Below are positions 1-8,856 of a stretch of 64,000 nt of DNA, piece by piece. Location of the stretch: contig NZ_CP031716.1 of NCBI RefSeq assembly GCF_001696605.3, positions 558,001 through 622,000 of the forward strand. The letters are read 5' to 3'. Under the pieces are notes generated by a model. The model worked only from the letters and a program-made list of their open reading frames with translations. It was not told where the DNA came from and did not search any database. Within the stretch, counting starts at the first letter, position 1. Every line of letters starts with the position of its first letter. Source of the stretch: Acinetobacter wuhouensis (GTDB lineage Bacteria; Pseudomonadota; Gammaproteobacteria; Pseudomonadales; Moraxellaceae). A program made the translations under genes and the position numbers.

Positions 1-2104
1 CATCTTTTTGCGATGCTGGCCAGTTACTATCTGGTTTGTCATAACCTTTCGAGTCTTCACCTGGGTGCTGAACATTGATGAAAATGGCTTTGTAATCTGG
101 TGTCATGGTGACACCTGTGATTTCACATTGCTTAGGTCCTGTTAGGAAACGACGTAAGTTCTCATCGGTAATTTTCTTACCCACAATGGTTTCTTGACCC
201 GCTGATGTTGTTGCTTTTGCACCATCACCAACGACACCAGGCAAGGCTGCGAGCATCATACAGTTAGTAGTATCTGTATATGCGCCGTCATCTGTTTGAA
301 TCCAAAGTACACCGCGTGGGTCAAACCACATACCATCTGGTGATGACAAGTCATTATTATCATTTAAGCCCGAAAGGTTAATGTTGCTCGCCATTTTTGC
401 TTCTGCACCAAAGAGATAGATGTCCCAAGTGAAGCTTTCAGCAGTGGTTTTATTGTCTTTTTCATGGAAACGGATAATGTGACCATTCACATTGCCTTTA
501 CCACCTTCAGGATCGCTATAGTTACGTGGGTTTGCTGCATCAAGCGCGTGCGTTGTGCCACGGTTTGAGTTGTTGGTCAACGTCACATAGACTTCGCCAT
601 TTTCAGGGTTTACTGCAACCCATTCAGGACGATCCATTTTGGTTGCTTTAACTGCATCACCTGCCAAACGTGCAAATGTAGTGATCTCAGCTTGTGATTT
701 GAAAGGGTATACAGCATTAGATTCATTCAAACCATTTTTACCATAAGCCAGTTCGATCCATTTGCCTGTACCATCGTTATTGAACTGAGCAACATAAAGT
801 TTGCCTGAGTTCATATATTTGTCACCCGCTTTGTAACCGCCGTTGACATCTTTGGCATCCCATTTTGCATCAGATACAAATTTATAGATGTATTCTCCAC
901 GTGAGTCATCTCCCATGTAGAACGCAAGGTTTTCACCTTCAATTAAGCGGCTCGCACGGCAGTCTTCATGTGCAAAGCGGCCTAAAGAAGTACGTTTTAC
1001 AGGATTTGAACGACTGTCAAATGGGTCAATTTCAACAATCCAACCAAAGGTATTGGCACTGTTGCGGAAGTCTTTGTCTGCTGTGTCCGCTGTAATTGAT
1101 GAGTTCCAACGATCATAGAGGTCTTGGCGTTCTATTGTACCTACTGCTGTTTCCCAACCATAGCGTGAACTTGCACCATCTTTTAAACCATAGCGATTTA
1201 ATGCCACGATCTCGGCAGGTGTACGTTTCGCATCATCACCTTTGTTACGCACGAAATAGCCAATGAAGTTTTCTTCAGTGGTTAAATATGTTCCCCAAGG
1301 TGTATAACCATTACCACAGTTATTATGTGTGCCACGGGTTTGTTTTGCAGTTGGTGAATACTGAGTTTTAACTAAGTCCGAACCTGCAACAACCCCTGCA
1401 AAATCCATCACTGTAGATGCTGTAATACGACGATTTAATAATGAGTTTTTAACGACTTCGACTTTCTGTGTTGAGCTATTTTTTTTCAACTCAATTACAG
1501 AAACACCATGAGCGTTCATTTCACGAATGACTTCATCTTCAGGGCGACGACCATCAACTTTGGTTGCACCCTTAGGGTGTAAGAATGTTTGGTTGATATA
1601 TTCATGGTTCATGACCAATAAGCCACGTTCAGACGCTTTAGCATCATATTTCAATGATGAAGCATTGAGTCCGAAGTAGCTCATACCATCGTGACAGTCA
1701 CCTGAGCGGAACTGGAAGCTCGGGCCTGATGGAACATTATTATCATCCCATTCTGCATAACTCGGGTTGATTGAGTCACCTAATGCATAGAGTACATTTG
1801 CTTCGTAGCCTTCTGGAACGGTGACAATATCATTCAAGTTTTTGGCTACAGGAGTGAATGTTAGTTTTTCAGGCTTTTTGATAGGGTCAATAGGTGTTGG
1901 TGGAGTGACATGACTAATCGTATCGTTATCGTCATTGCAACCTGTGAGACTCGATGCAAGAGCAAGTGCTGCTGCTCCACTTGCTGTTTTTGTGATTAAG
2001 CTACGACGTGAAATATGTTGCTCTAAAATGTCACGAAAATGAGTGTTATTCGAATTATTGTTATCTAACTCTTGATCTTCATGATATGGCGTGAGGTCTG
2101 TCAT
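1..2104 (-). CDS. PhoX-type alkaline phosphatase (DUF839), Tat-exported, C-terminus cut by window edge
   Basis: This is probably a periplasmic phosphatase releasing phosphate from organic phosphoesters, as known for the PhoX (DUF839) family. I translated about 701 residues. The ATG is at 2104 and the frame stays open to base 1, so the C-terminus is missing. Near residue 33 the sequence HISRRSLITKTASGAAALAL carries a twin-arginine pair followed by a hydrophobic stretch ending at a Cys (SLTGC), so the protein may be a Tat-exported lipoprotein. Family-like blocks seen include NHEYI, a GRFAHEDCRASR block, and SSPDGMWFDPRG followed by LWIQTDDG. It lies downstream of tatABC on the same strand, but a strong hairpin with a T-run separates them, so it probably has its own promoter. 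I found no convincing Pho box upstream. Its exact substrate is inferred. Confidence 0.88.
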   Translation of the reverse strand, partial: MTDLTPYHEDQELDNNNSNNTHFRDILEQHISRRSLITKTASGAAALALASSLTGCNDDNDTISHVTPPTPIDPIKKPEKLTFTPVAKNLNDIVTVPEGYEANVLYALGDSINPSYAEWDDNNVPSGPSFQFRSGDCHDGMSYFGLNASSLKYDAKASERGLLVMNHEYINQTFLHPKGATKVDGRRPEDEVIREMNAHGVSVIELKKNSSTQKVEVVKNSLLNRRITASTVMDFAGVVAGSDLVKTQYSPTAKQTRGTHNNCGNGYTPWGTYLTTEENFIGYFVRNKGDDAKRTPAEIVALNRYGLKDGASSRYGWETAVGTIERQDLYDRWNSSITADTADKDFRNSANTFGWIVEIDPFDSRSNPVKRTSLGRFAHEDCRASRLIEGENLAFYMGDDSRGEYIYKFVSDAKWDAKDVNGGYKAGDKYMNSGKLYVAQFNNDGTGKWIELAYGKNGLNESNAVYPFKSQAEITTFARLAGDAVKATKMDRPEWVAVNPENGEVYVTLTNNSNRGTTHALDAANPRNYSDPEGGKGNVNGHIIRFHEKDNKTTAESFTWDIYLFGAEAKMASNINLSGLNDNNDLSSPDGMWFDPRGVLWIQTDDGAYTDTTNCMMLAALPGVVGDGAKATTSAGQETIVGKKITDENLRRFLTGPKQCEITGVTMTPDYKAIFINVQHPGEDSKGYDKPDSNWPASQKD

Positions 2105-2463
2105 ACGATTCCCTTTGGCTAAAGTGTTTGAAAAATAAATAATTTATGGGCTAGACCTTAACTGAGTTATATGTAAGCTTTCTTACTGTTATATTTAGAT
2201 TTAATTAAATTTTAAGAATATTTTAAGTTTTTAATGATTTTTATTTAAAATTTAATTGCTTCTAATCGTTATAAATATCAATGTGATAGGGTTTGTTCTG
2301 TCATTAAGAAATGTTGAAGAGGTAAGGGAAATAGTCAAGAAATTAACATGAAATTAAACCATAGAATTGATTCAGTAAATATATTATCTAAAAAAAGCAG
2401 TGGCTTAAGACCCAAGCCACTGCTGAAACTTTAAAGTTGTAATTGATATTATTGTTAGGATAT
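2105..2463. other. Intergenic gap between phoX-like gene and tatC
   Basis: No gene is seen here. The gap holds the tatC terminator at the right end and an AT-rich leader for the phosphatase gene. The octamer ATTTTAAG occurs twice exactly 11 bp apart (2209-2216 and 2220-2227). That spacing is the one used by PhoB half-sites, but the bases do not match a Pho box. Confidence 0.6.
2390..2424 (-). terminator. Rho-independent terminator of tatABC
   Basis: An 11-bp perfect stem (AGCAGTGGCTT pairing with AAGCCACTGCT) with a 7-nt loop is followed on the minus strand by seven T residues. It lies about 40 bases after the tatC stop. Confidence 0.85.
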
Positions 2464-3246
2464 TTAAGCTTCGATTGGTTTGCCTTTTTCAATGATTTTG
2501 CCGAGTAATAAACCGATTTCAAACAACATCCACATCGGAACTGCGAGCATGATCATTGAAATTGCATCTGGTGGTGTAATAAACATTGATACGAAGAAAC
2601 AGCCAACGACAATGAAACGACGTTTCTCTGCTAGGGTTTTAGTGCTCACTAAACCGATTAAAATAAGAACTAATGTAATAATCGGAATTTCAAAGGTCAA
2701 ACCAAAGACCAAAAATAGTTTTAAACAAAAACTGAGGTAGCTATTAATATCAGTCATTGGTGCAACAGTTTCAGGCGAAACACTGATAAAAAAATGCAGT
2801 ATAGAGGGGAGTGCAATAAAGTAAGCAAATGCAACGCCTGCGTAAAATAAGATAATACTGCCAAATAACAAAGGAAAAGCCAGATTTTTTTCTTTCTCGT
2901 ACAGCGCAGGTTTGATGAATGCCCATAACTGATAAATGATAAAAGGCATTGCGATCATCAGTGCAATGAAAAAGTTTAACTTAAAAGGTGCCATGAATGT
3001 TGCTGTTACATCCGTGGCAATCATGGTTGAATTTGCAGGGAGTTGTTTTCTAAGTGGTTCTGATAAAGTAATGTAGGTTTTATTGGCGAAGGGTAATAAA
3101 CAAAAAAATACCGCAATCAAGACACCGACGATTTTAAATAAATGCCTTCTCAATGCAACCAAATGCTGAGTAATCGGCATTGCTTCTAGTTGAGGGGTAT
3201 CACTCGATGGATCCGTTTGTACTTGAGGTAATAAAGATTCGGTCAT
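2464..3246 (-). CDS. tatC: Sec-independent protein translocase TatC
   Basis: TatC is the multi-spanning core of the twin-arginine translocase. It binds the RR signal peptide of folded substrates together with TatB in the inner membrane. The protein has 260 residues, the usual family size. The N-terminal cytoplasmic segment contains HLVALRRHLFK, matching the conserved HLxELRxR block, and about six hydrophobic segments follow, including MPFIIYQLWAFIKPALYEKE, a TatC signature. The start codon overlaps the tatB stop by 4 bp (ATGA), indicating translational coupling. Order on the minus strand is tatA-tatB-tatC, with a terminator after tatC. Confidence 0.97.
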   Translation of the reverse strand: MTESLLPQVQTDPSSDTPQLEAMPITQHLVALRRHLFKIVGVLIAVFFCLLPFANKTYITLSEPLRKQLPANSTMIATDVTATFMAPFKLNFFIALMIAMPFIIYQLWAFIKPALYEKEKNLAFPLLFGSIILFYAGVAFAYFIALPSILHFFISVSPETVAPMTDINSYLSFCLKLFLVFGLTFEIPIITLVLILIGLVSTKTLAEKRRFIVVGCFFVSMFITPPDAISMIMLAVPMWMLFEIGLLLGKIIEKGKPIEA

Positions 3247-3698
3247 ACAGCTACCTTAAGTTCAGGTGTATTTGTTTCTATTGGCACGATTCGAAGAGTT
3301 GGTTGGCTACAGTTTTGAAGTTCAAACCAGTTTTTTGATTGGTAAATCAATGGCATGGAAACATCTGTTTTATAGTAGTTTATTGACTTATTAAATGTTT
3401 TTGATTCTAAAGATGTTTCTTGTTCTGCCAAGATTTTTTGTTGTTGTAATTCTTGCATTTGAGCTTCCATTTTCTTTTCAAGCTCTTGAATGCGCTGCAT
3501 CTCTTGTTGCATCTGCTCTCTAAACTCAGAAAGACGTAATTCACGATCAATGTCATTTTGAACATTGCTGATTGCACGTTTAAATTTGCTATACCACTTT
3601 GCAGCAAATCGTGCAGCTTCAGGGAGTTTCTCAGGACCAAGCACCAACAGGGCAATGATGCCGAAAACTAAAAGTTCTGAAAATCCTACATCTAACAT
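3243..3698 (-). CDS. tatB: Sec-independent protein translocase TatB
   Basis: TatB pairs with TatC to form the signal-peptide receptor of the Tat system. The 151-residue product starts MLDVGFSELLVFGIIALLVL, one transmembrane helix with the Glu at position 8 typical of TatB. It continues with the LGPEKLPEAAR hinge and amphipathic helix, then a long charged coiled-coil-like region rich in Gln and Glu (about residues 50-95). The C-terminal tail is variable and unremarkable. It lies 17 bp after tatA and overlaps tatC by 4 bp, so it is the middle gene of the operon. Confidence 0.95.
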   Translation of the reverse strand: MLDVGFSELLVFGIIALLVLGPEKLPEAARFAAKWYSKFKRAISNVQNDIDRELRLSEFREQMQQEMQRIQELEKKMEAQMQELQQQKILAEQETSLESKTFNKSINYYKTDVSMPLIYQSKNWFELQNCSQPTLRIVPIETNTPELKVAV

Positions 3699-3715
3699 GA
3701 TCTACGCCTCACCGA

Positions 3716-3940
3716 TTAGTGTTTTACCGTAGAGTTCACATCAGTATGAGTGGTTTGATGCTCAATCGTACGTGCTTCAGTTGCAGATGTGGTCGTTGCT
3801 TCATCTTCTTTGATTGATTTTTTAAAGTCTTTAACTGCACCACCAACATCTTTACCAAGGTTTTTGAGTTTAGATGTACCGAAAAGCAAAATCACCACAA
3901 TAGCAAAAATCAGTACATGCCAAATTGATAAGCCAGCCAT
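3716..3940 (-). CDS. tatA: Sec-independent protein translocase TatA
   Basis: TatA oligomerises to form the protein-conducting element of the Tat translocase. I place the start at 3940, giving 74 residues beginning [20 protein letters not shown]. An AGGAG ribosome-binding site lies 8-9 bases upstream, whereas a longer in-frame start at 3991 would add an untypical 17-residue extension. Visible features are one N-terminal transmembrane helix, the [20 protein letters not shown] hinge and amphipathic helix, and a short acidic/Thr-rich tail. It is the first gene of tatABC. Confidence 0.94.
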   Translation of the reverse strand: MAGLSIWHVLIFAIVVILLFGTSKLKNLGKDVGGAVKDFKKSIKEDEATTTSATEARTIEHQTTHTDVNSTVKH

Positions 3941-4113
3941 AGTTTTAACTCCTATTTTATTAACAGCTATAACAACAGTTCTGCATGACAAAAAGGTGAC
4001 ATTAATATTTCAATTTAAAGACAGGGGACTTCTGGTTAATTTTTCCAATTGCTTAAATGCATCAATTTTTAAAGTGGTACTATAGTCATGATTTGAGAAT
4101 CAGGTGTAGGATC

Positions 4114-4989
4114 ATGGCGTTGTTATTTCCAGTTTTATCATTTATGTGTGGTTTGATACTGGCAAGTAGCAAGTTTTCGGCAGAATTAAAGCCATTATTG
4201 TCCTTATTGCTGGCTCGAATTTTTATCCCGATTGTGATTATTTACAATATGGTGTTTTATAAATCGGGTAGCATCACTTTAATTTTATTTGCTTTTTTCT
4301 CATGCTTTATTCTGTTCTTTGTCTTTCTGCAACTGTCAAAAGATCGCTTGGCTTCATTGTGTTTTAGCTATACCAATATGGCGTGGTTGGGCTTTCCAAT
4401 TGCGATCGCGATTTTTGGAACAGAACACAGTATGGCAATGATTCCACTCTATATCGGCGTATCTATTTTTGGTAATTCATGGGCTGTGACCTCGGTCAGT
4501 TCTGAACCGCAGCCAAAGTTATATTTATTAAAAAAAATGTTGCAATCTCCGCCTGTAATTGCCTTGATTCTTGCAGGTGTTTTACGCTGTTTTGATGTAC
4601 AACATTTTCAAAATAACCTGATTGTTGAATGGATTTACACTTTGGCGAAATGGAGCATGAGTTTTGCAGGCATGTGTGTTTTGGGCATGTGGCTAAGAAA
4701 AACCAAAGTACATTGGGCGGACATACAAACCAGTGCCAAACTTGCTGTATTGAAAATGCTGTGTGGTTTGATTTTGTGTGGCATGGCTTATTTTCTACTC
4801 CCACTTCCGAATATCAATACCTATATTGGTGTGATGTTTTTATTATTTTGTTTGCCTCCAGCTGCTAATATTGTGGCGTTAGAAACACATTATCAAGGCA
4901 CAGGTGTTTCAGCCAAATATATTGCTTCTGGAACGATTGTGAGTGTGGTGGTTTGTGTGATTTATGGCGTGGTGGTGCATTTATTGTAA
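4114..4989 (+). CDS. AEC-family (auxin efflux carrier-like) permease
   Basis: This is an integral membrane transporter of the AEC / membrane-transport-protein family, whose bacterial members move organic acids or similar small anions. The substrate here is unknown. The 291-residue product is hydrophobic almost throughout, with about 8-10 predicted membrane segments. Family-like blocks are LLARIFIPIVIIYNMVFYKS in the first half and LLFCLPPAANIVALETHY in the second. I chose the ATG at 4114 (MALLFPVLSF) because the upstream in-frame ATG at 4057 adds a charged, non-membrane extension. It stands alone, divergent from tatABC. Confidence 0.8.
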   Translation: MALLFPVLSFMCGLILASSKFSAELKPLLSLLLARIFIPIVIIYNMVFYKSGSITLILFAFFSCFILFFVFLQLSKDRLASLCFSYTNMAWLGFPIAIAIFGTEHSMAMIPLYIGVSIFGNSWAVTSVSSEPQPKLYLLKKMLQSPPVIALILAGVLRCFDVQHFQNNLIVEWIYTLAKWSMSFAGMCVLGMWLRKTKVHWADIQTSAKLAVLKMLCGLILCGMAYFLLPLPNINTYIGVMFLLFCLPPAANIVALETHYQGTGVSAKYIASGTIVSVVVCVIYGVVVHLL

Positions 4990-5463
4990 ATGACTTAAAT
5001 AACTGATGTTACGCATTTAAACTATGTCTAAAACTGAAAATGTTCAATTTTTTACTATATATCAATATTCTTAAGCTAGTACAGCCCCATCTGCCTTGCA
5101 AAGTTTGAATTACTTTGTGCAGGCGATTGTTACTTTGAAGGATCAAAGTAACCAAAATCCTTTGTTGGACATGAGAAGCCAAGCTTCGCAAGATCTCCTG
5201 TCTTCGGAATATATTCCTTATGTCCAACGGCGACATCCCTGTCGCCTAACGCGATAGCACCACTGATTTGAAATCACAATCACAAGTACTTTTGCAATTT
5301 CATTGATGATAATCAGCCCTCATACATTAAAAATGTAGAACTGTCCCATAATCAACCTGTGTAACATCAGCTAAATGATATAAATTCTTTCTTATCATAG
5401 GTTTGAATTCACCCTTGCGGAACATGTCCCTCACCTTTGAAAAGGAGGGGGGCCTATAGGGAC
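4990..5463. repeat. Hairpin-rich non-coding element, probable dispersed Acinetobacter repeat
   Basis: No gene is supported in this 474-bp gap. It is packed with palindromes: ACTTTG-AAGGAT-CAAAGT near 5131, GTTGGACAT (5164-5172) pairing with ATGTCCAAC (5220-5228), GGAATATATTCC between them, and GGCGACA (5229-5235) pairing with TGTCGCC (5240-5246). Near the rdgB end, 5428-5450 is another GC-rich palindrome of the CCCTC..GAGGG type also seen near 10130 and 41137. The pattern resembles a degraded miniature or REP-like element. The assignment as a dispersed repeat comes from structure and general familiarity, not from a search. Confidence 0.55.
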
Positions 5464-6090
5464 TTATTTTTCTAAACTTGCTTTAAATAATTGCATTGCT
5501 TGTCCACGATGGCTGATTTTATTCTTTTCATCTTTACTCATTTCAGCACTCGAAATGTTGAGTTCAGGTAACCAGAATAAAGGATCGTAACCAAAACCAT
5601 TTTCACCACGGGCTTGTTCTAAAACTTCACCTTGCCAAATGCCTTGGAAAATTTGTGGTAATGGATCTTCGGCATGTTGTACCAAAGCCAATACACAAAC
5701 GAACAAGCCTTGAATTGGTTGATCACTTTTACGTAAAGGTTTTAGGTTTTCCAGCAGTTTTGCATTATTTGCAGCATCATCACCGTGTTCACCTGCATAA
5801 CGTGCGGAATAGATGCCAGGTGCGCCACCTAAAACAGGTACACAAATACCTGAGTCATCAGCAATCGCAGGTTTTCCTGAAATTTTAGAAGCATGACGTG
5901 CTTTGATAATGGCATTTTCAATAAAGCTTAAACCATCTTCAATTGCATCTTCGATATTGAGTTTTCCTTGAGGAATCACTTCAACAGGTAGTTTTAACTC
6001 AGCAAACATTTTTTCAAATTCAGCAATTTTACCTTTATTATTACTTGCGAGTACGAGTGTTCCTTGGGATAACCAATCTTGTGCAGACAT
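5464..6090 (-). CDS. rdgB: Non-canonical purine NTP pyrophosphatase (RdgB/HAM1)
   Basis: RdgB hydrolyses ITP, dITP and XTP to monophosphates plus pyrophosphate, keeping deaminated purines out of DNA and RNA. The 208-residue product shows the family motifs in order: LASNNKGKIAEF (phosphate-binding loop), FIENAIIKARHASK, AIADDSGICVPVLGG with the catalytic Asp, APGIYSARYAGEHG, GENGFGYDPLFW and the C-terminal KNKISHRGQAM. Length is normal. It is monocistronic by position, with a hairpin-rich non-coding element downstream. Confidence 0.95.
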   Translation of the reverse strand: MSAQDWLSQGTLVLASNNKGKIAEFEKMFAELKLPVEVIPQGKLNIEDAIEDGLSFIENAIIKARHASKISGKPAIADDSGICVPVLGGAPGIYSARYAGEHGDDAANNAKLLENLKPLRKSDQPIQGLFVCVLALVQHAEDPLPQIFQGIWQGEVLEQARGENGFGYDPLFWLPELNISSAEMSKDEKNKISHRGQAMQLFKASLEK

Positions 6091-6275
6091 TTCAATTGCT
6101 CTGAGTTTGAATCGTGAGGAGTAGTTTAACGGATTCTGAGTATAATTTGAAAAATAGAAATATTATCCTGATTGATGAAGATCAGTTTAGAAAGTTCATT
6201 TTCAAATCAAAAGCCATACTTGTTTTTAAATCGAATTGGTTTAAATAAAGTATGGCAGATTAGGGCTTCTTTAAA

Positions 6276-7445
6276 TTATTTCATTGAAATATCAGAACCA
6301 GGTTTCTTTGGGTCAACCAGAATTTTTGCATGTAACTCAGGATCACGTAGTGCAGAAAAAGCATTAATCACGCCATCTAAACCCACGATGCCTGTAATCA
6401 GTGGTGAGCAATCAATTTTGCCTTCTGCAATCATATGTAAAGCGTCACGAAATTCTAAAGGCGTATAACCTAGTACAAATTGCATTTCGATTTCTTTATT
6501 AATCGCCAAAGCAGGCTCAATACGATCGCTTTGCATACAAACACCTACACCAATGATTTTTGAAAATAATGGTGCGCCGTCAATGATATGTTGCAAAATT
6601 CCAGGTACACCGACACATTCAAAAATCACTGCACGTTTTGGTAGTGCACCTAATTTATCTGCAACTCTCCAAGCATGCCACCATGGCATGCCTGTCGCCT
6701 GAATTTTATCGAAAATACCTAAACCATAATTGAGCGCATCGGCAGCATTACCCAATAAACCGAGTTCTTTCCAGTTTTCAAAAGGGGAGTTCTTTGCAGG
6801 GTCAATCACCACATCTGCACCACAACGTTCAGCCAGTTTACGACGATTGGCAGAGAAGTCACTGGCAATGACTTTTTTCACGCCTGCTGCTTTGAGCATT
6901 AAGATAATACCGAGCCCTACAGGACCACAACCAATAACAATTGCAGGCTCACTATTTTTGATTCGGCTACGTCGAACGGCATGCAAAGCAACCGCCATCG
7001 GTTCAGTCATGGCAGCACTGTCAGCATCTAAACCATTTGGTACTTCAAACATCAGACTAGATTGCGCTAATACTTGTTCCGCATAACCACCTGATGCATT
7101 TGGTGACAATCCCGTGGATTGATAGCCTAAATCATCGAACTGTAATAAAGGCATGGCACAGACGAGAGTATCTGTTTTGAACTTTTTGCGTGTCTTTGGT
7201 CCATAATCCATGATTTTTCCGCAAAATTCATGTCCCATGACAAATTTATCTGAGTTTTTAGCCAAGCCTTGAAAGCCAACTTTTGCAGCAAGATTATGCA
7301 TATGGTCACAATTATGTTGCATGTGTAAATCACTGCCACAGATTCCACAACGGACGACTTCAAGTAGTACTTGTCCTTTGGAGGGCTTAAGTTCTGCGAG
7401 GTGTTCTATGGTTAATTCAGCATTTTGGCAGACAACTGATTTCAT
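6276..7445 (-). CDS. Zinc-dependent medium-chain alcohol dehydrogenase family protein
   Basis: This is an NAD(P)-dependent oxidoreductase of the medium-chain dehydrogenase superfamily, acting on an unidentified alcohol or polyol. The 389-residue product has the catalytic-zinc region CGICGSDLH (Cys36) and GHEFCG (His72-Glu73), and the nucleotide-binding loop VIGCGPVGLGIILMLKAAG. The segment where the four structural-zinc cysteines usually sit (after CAMPLL) lacks a Cys cluster, so the second zinc is probably absent. A short insertion rich in His/Asn follows the first motif. It appears to stand alone between rdgB and the sel1-met operon. No substrate can be inferred from context. Confidence 0.82.
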   Translation of the reverse strand: MKSVVCQNAELTIEHLAELKPSKGQVLLEVVRCGICGSDLHMQHNCDHMHNLAAKVGFQGLAKNSDKFVMGHEFCGKIMDYGPKTRKKFKTDTLVCAMPLLQFDDLGYQSTGLSPNASGGYAEQVLAQSSLMFEVPNGLDADSAAMTEPMAVALHAVRRSRIKNSEPAIVIGCGPVGLGIILMLKAAGVKKVIASDFSANRRKLAERCGADVVIDPAKNSPFENWKELGLLGNAADALNYGLGIFDKIQATGMPWWHAWRVADKLGALPKRAVIFECVGVPGILQHIIDGAPLFSKIIGVGVCMQSDRIEPALAINKEIEMQFVLGYTPLEFRDALHMIAEGKIDCSPLITGIVGLDGVINAFSALRDPELHAKILVDPKKPGSDISMK

Positions 7446-7628
7446 TCTAACTTCCGTATTTTTATTTAAATATTGAGTTCATCATTACAGTTCTTATTGT
7501 GTAAAAATATGGCTTTGATCTGAGTGTTCTACTCTAAAAATGCAAATGCTGAATTTTCAATGATTAGAGTGCGAAAAGAGATGTCGAAATATTTGTTGTA
7601 ATTATTATCAGATATTCTAAAGAACAAT

Positions 7629-7651
7629 AAAAAAGCACCTTGCGGTGCTTT
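7629..7651 (-). terminator. Terminator of the metX-metW-sel1 operon
   Basis: The stem AAAGCACC/GGTGCTTT with a TTGC loop is followed on the minus strand by a T-run, about 20 bases after the Sel1 gene stop. Confidence 0.85.
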
Positions 7652-7669
7652 CTATTTTTAAACTTGAAC

Positions 7670-8266
7670 TTACTGCGCTTGAATCCATTGATCTGCACGT
7701 TGAGTTGCAGTACGGATTTGATCTTGCGTTAAGTTAGCAGCCAACGCTGTTTTCTTAGTTTGAGACATGTTAATGACTTTATTGTCTAACATACCGTCAC
7801 GTGTTGAAAGCTCATACCACTGGTAAGCACCCATGTAGTTTTTCTTTTGCTCTTCCATCACCGCTAAGTTAAAGCTGGCACGATTATCGCCGTGGCTTGC
7901 CGCTTTTTCAAAGTATTGACGAGCAGAGGTTTCGCTTTTAGAAACACCTAGACCATCTGCGTACATACGACCCACATTCAATTGAGCCGATGAAATACCT
8001 TGATCAGCTGCAGCTTTAAACCAAGTAAAAGCTTGTTTTAAATCTTTAGAAACACCACCACTACCAGCTTGGTAATGTGCAGCTAAATAGAATTGAGCTG
8101 CAGGTTGTCCAGCTTTCGCTGCTTTTTGCAAAGAGTTAACATCCATGTGCGCATATTGCGCAGCCATTTGTGAAACAGATTGCTGTTGTTGTGGGACATA
8201 GTCCGCATGGGCTTGAATACTGAGCAGCCCAAAAAATAATGTACTGCCTAATAATAATTTTTTCAT
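7670..8266 (-). CDS. Secreted Sel1-repeat (SLR) protein
   Basis: Sel1-like repeats are alpha-helical hairpins used for protein-protein contacts; no enzymatic role is expected. The 198-residue product begins with a signal peptide (MKKLLLGSTLFFGLLSIQAHA), so it is probably periplasmic. About three to four repeats follow (residues 45-150), seen as AAQFYLAAHYQAGSGGVSKD, QLNVGRMYADGLGVSK and similar blocks with AxxxG-LA spacing. Its start overlaps the metW stop by 4 bp, so it is co-translated with metX and metW. Why a periplasmic repeat protein is coupled to methionine synthesis is not evident from the sequence. A terminator follows directly. Confidence 0.85.
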   Translation of the reverse strand: MKKLLLGSTLFFGLLSIQAHADYVPQQQQSVSQMAAQYAHMDVNSLQKAAKAGQPAAQFYLAAHYQAGSGGVSKDLKQAFTWFKAAADQGISSAQLNVGRMYADGLGVSKSETSARQYFEKAASHGDNRASFNLAVMEEQKKNYMGAYQWYELSTRDGMLDNKVINMSQTKKTALAANLTQDQIRTATQRADQWIQAQ

Positions 8267-8856
8267 ATAGCGCTCACTCGATAGATCGCGACTTCGCCAA
8301 ACAAATTCGGTACAGCTTTGCTTAAAAAACTGCCTTGTTGGTTCCCATTTACAGCGAGTCGGTCAATAATTTGAATCTGATTTTCAGCACATAGGGCTTC
8401 AAAATCACGAAAGGTGCATAGGTGGATATTGGGTGTATTGTACCACATATACGGTAAGGCATCAGAAACAGGCATCATCCCTTTCAAAGCAAGGAATGAA
8501 CGTGTTTTCCAATACGCAAAATTAGGAAACGTAATAATTGCTTGTTTCCCCACACGCACCATATCGCGCAGAAGCACATCGGGTGCATCTACAGCTTGCA
8601 AAGCCTGTGCCATGACCACATAGTCAAATGATTGGTCGGCAAAGCGTCCCAAACCGAGGTTTAAGTCTTGTTGGATAATATTTAACCCTTTGCTGACTGC
8701 AATTGCAATCTTTTCTTGATCAATTTCCAAACCGTAGGCCTGAATTTGGTGTTTTTTGCTCATTTGTGACAATAATTCACCATCACCACAACCTAAGTCG
8801 AGCACACTTGCACCAGGATTTATCCATTTTTCGGCAAGTTGTTGGTCAATACGCAT
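8263..8856 (-). CDS. metW: Methionine biosynthesis protein MetW
   Basis: MetW is a class I methyltransferase-fold protein found next to MetX in many proteobacteria, and is required for or stimulates homoserine acylation in methionine synthesis. The 197-residue product shows the SAM-binding fold near the N-terminus (VLDLGCGDGELL), DYVVMAQALQAV at the fourth motif position, and the MetW-like ITFPNFAYWKTRSFLALKG block. The start codon abuts or overlaps the metX stop at 8856 and the 3' end overlaps the Sel1 gene by 4 bp, so all three are translationally coupled. Confidence 0.95.
   Translation of the reverse strand: MRIDQQLAEKWINPGASVLDLGCGDGELLSQMSKKHQIQAYGLEIDQEKIAIAVSKGLNIIQQDLNLGLGRFADQSFDYVVMAQALQAVDAPDVLLRDMVRVGKQAIITFPNFAYWKTRSFLALKGMMPVSDALPYMWYNTPNIHLCTFRDFEALCAENQIQIIDRLAVNGNQQGSFLSKAVPNLFGEVAIYRVSAI

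Noticed and set aside
2209..2227. Possible Pho box in front of the phoX-like gene (ATTTTAAG twice, 11 bp apart)
   Set aside because: The 11-bp spacing fits but the bases match the Pho consensus poorly and no well-placed -10 element follows.
5009..5236. 75-residue minus-strand ORF in the gap after the AEC permease
   Set aside because: It runs through the palindrome-rich element and has no recognisable protein pattern or ribosome site.
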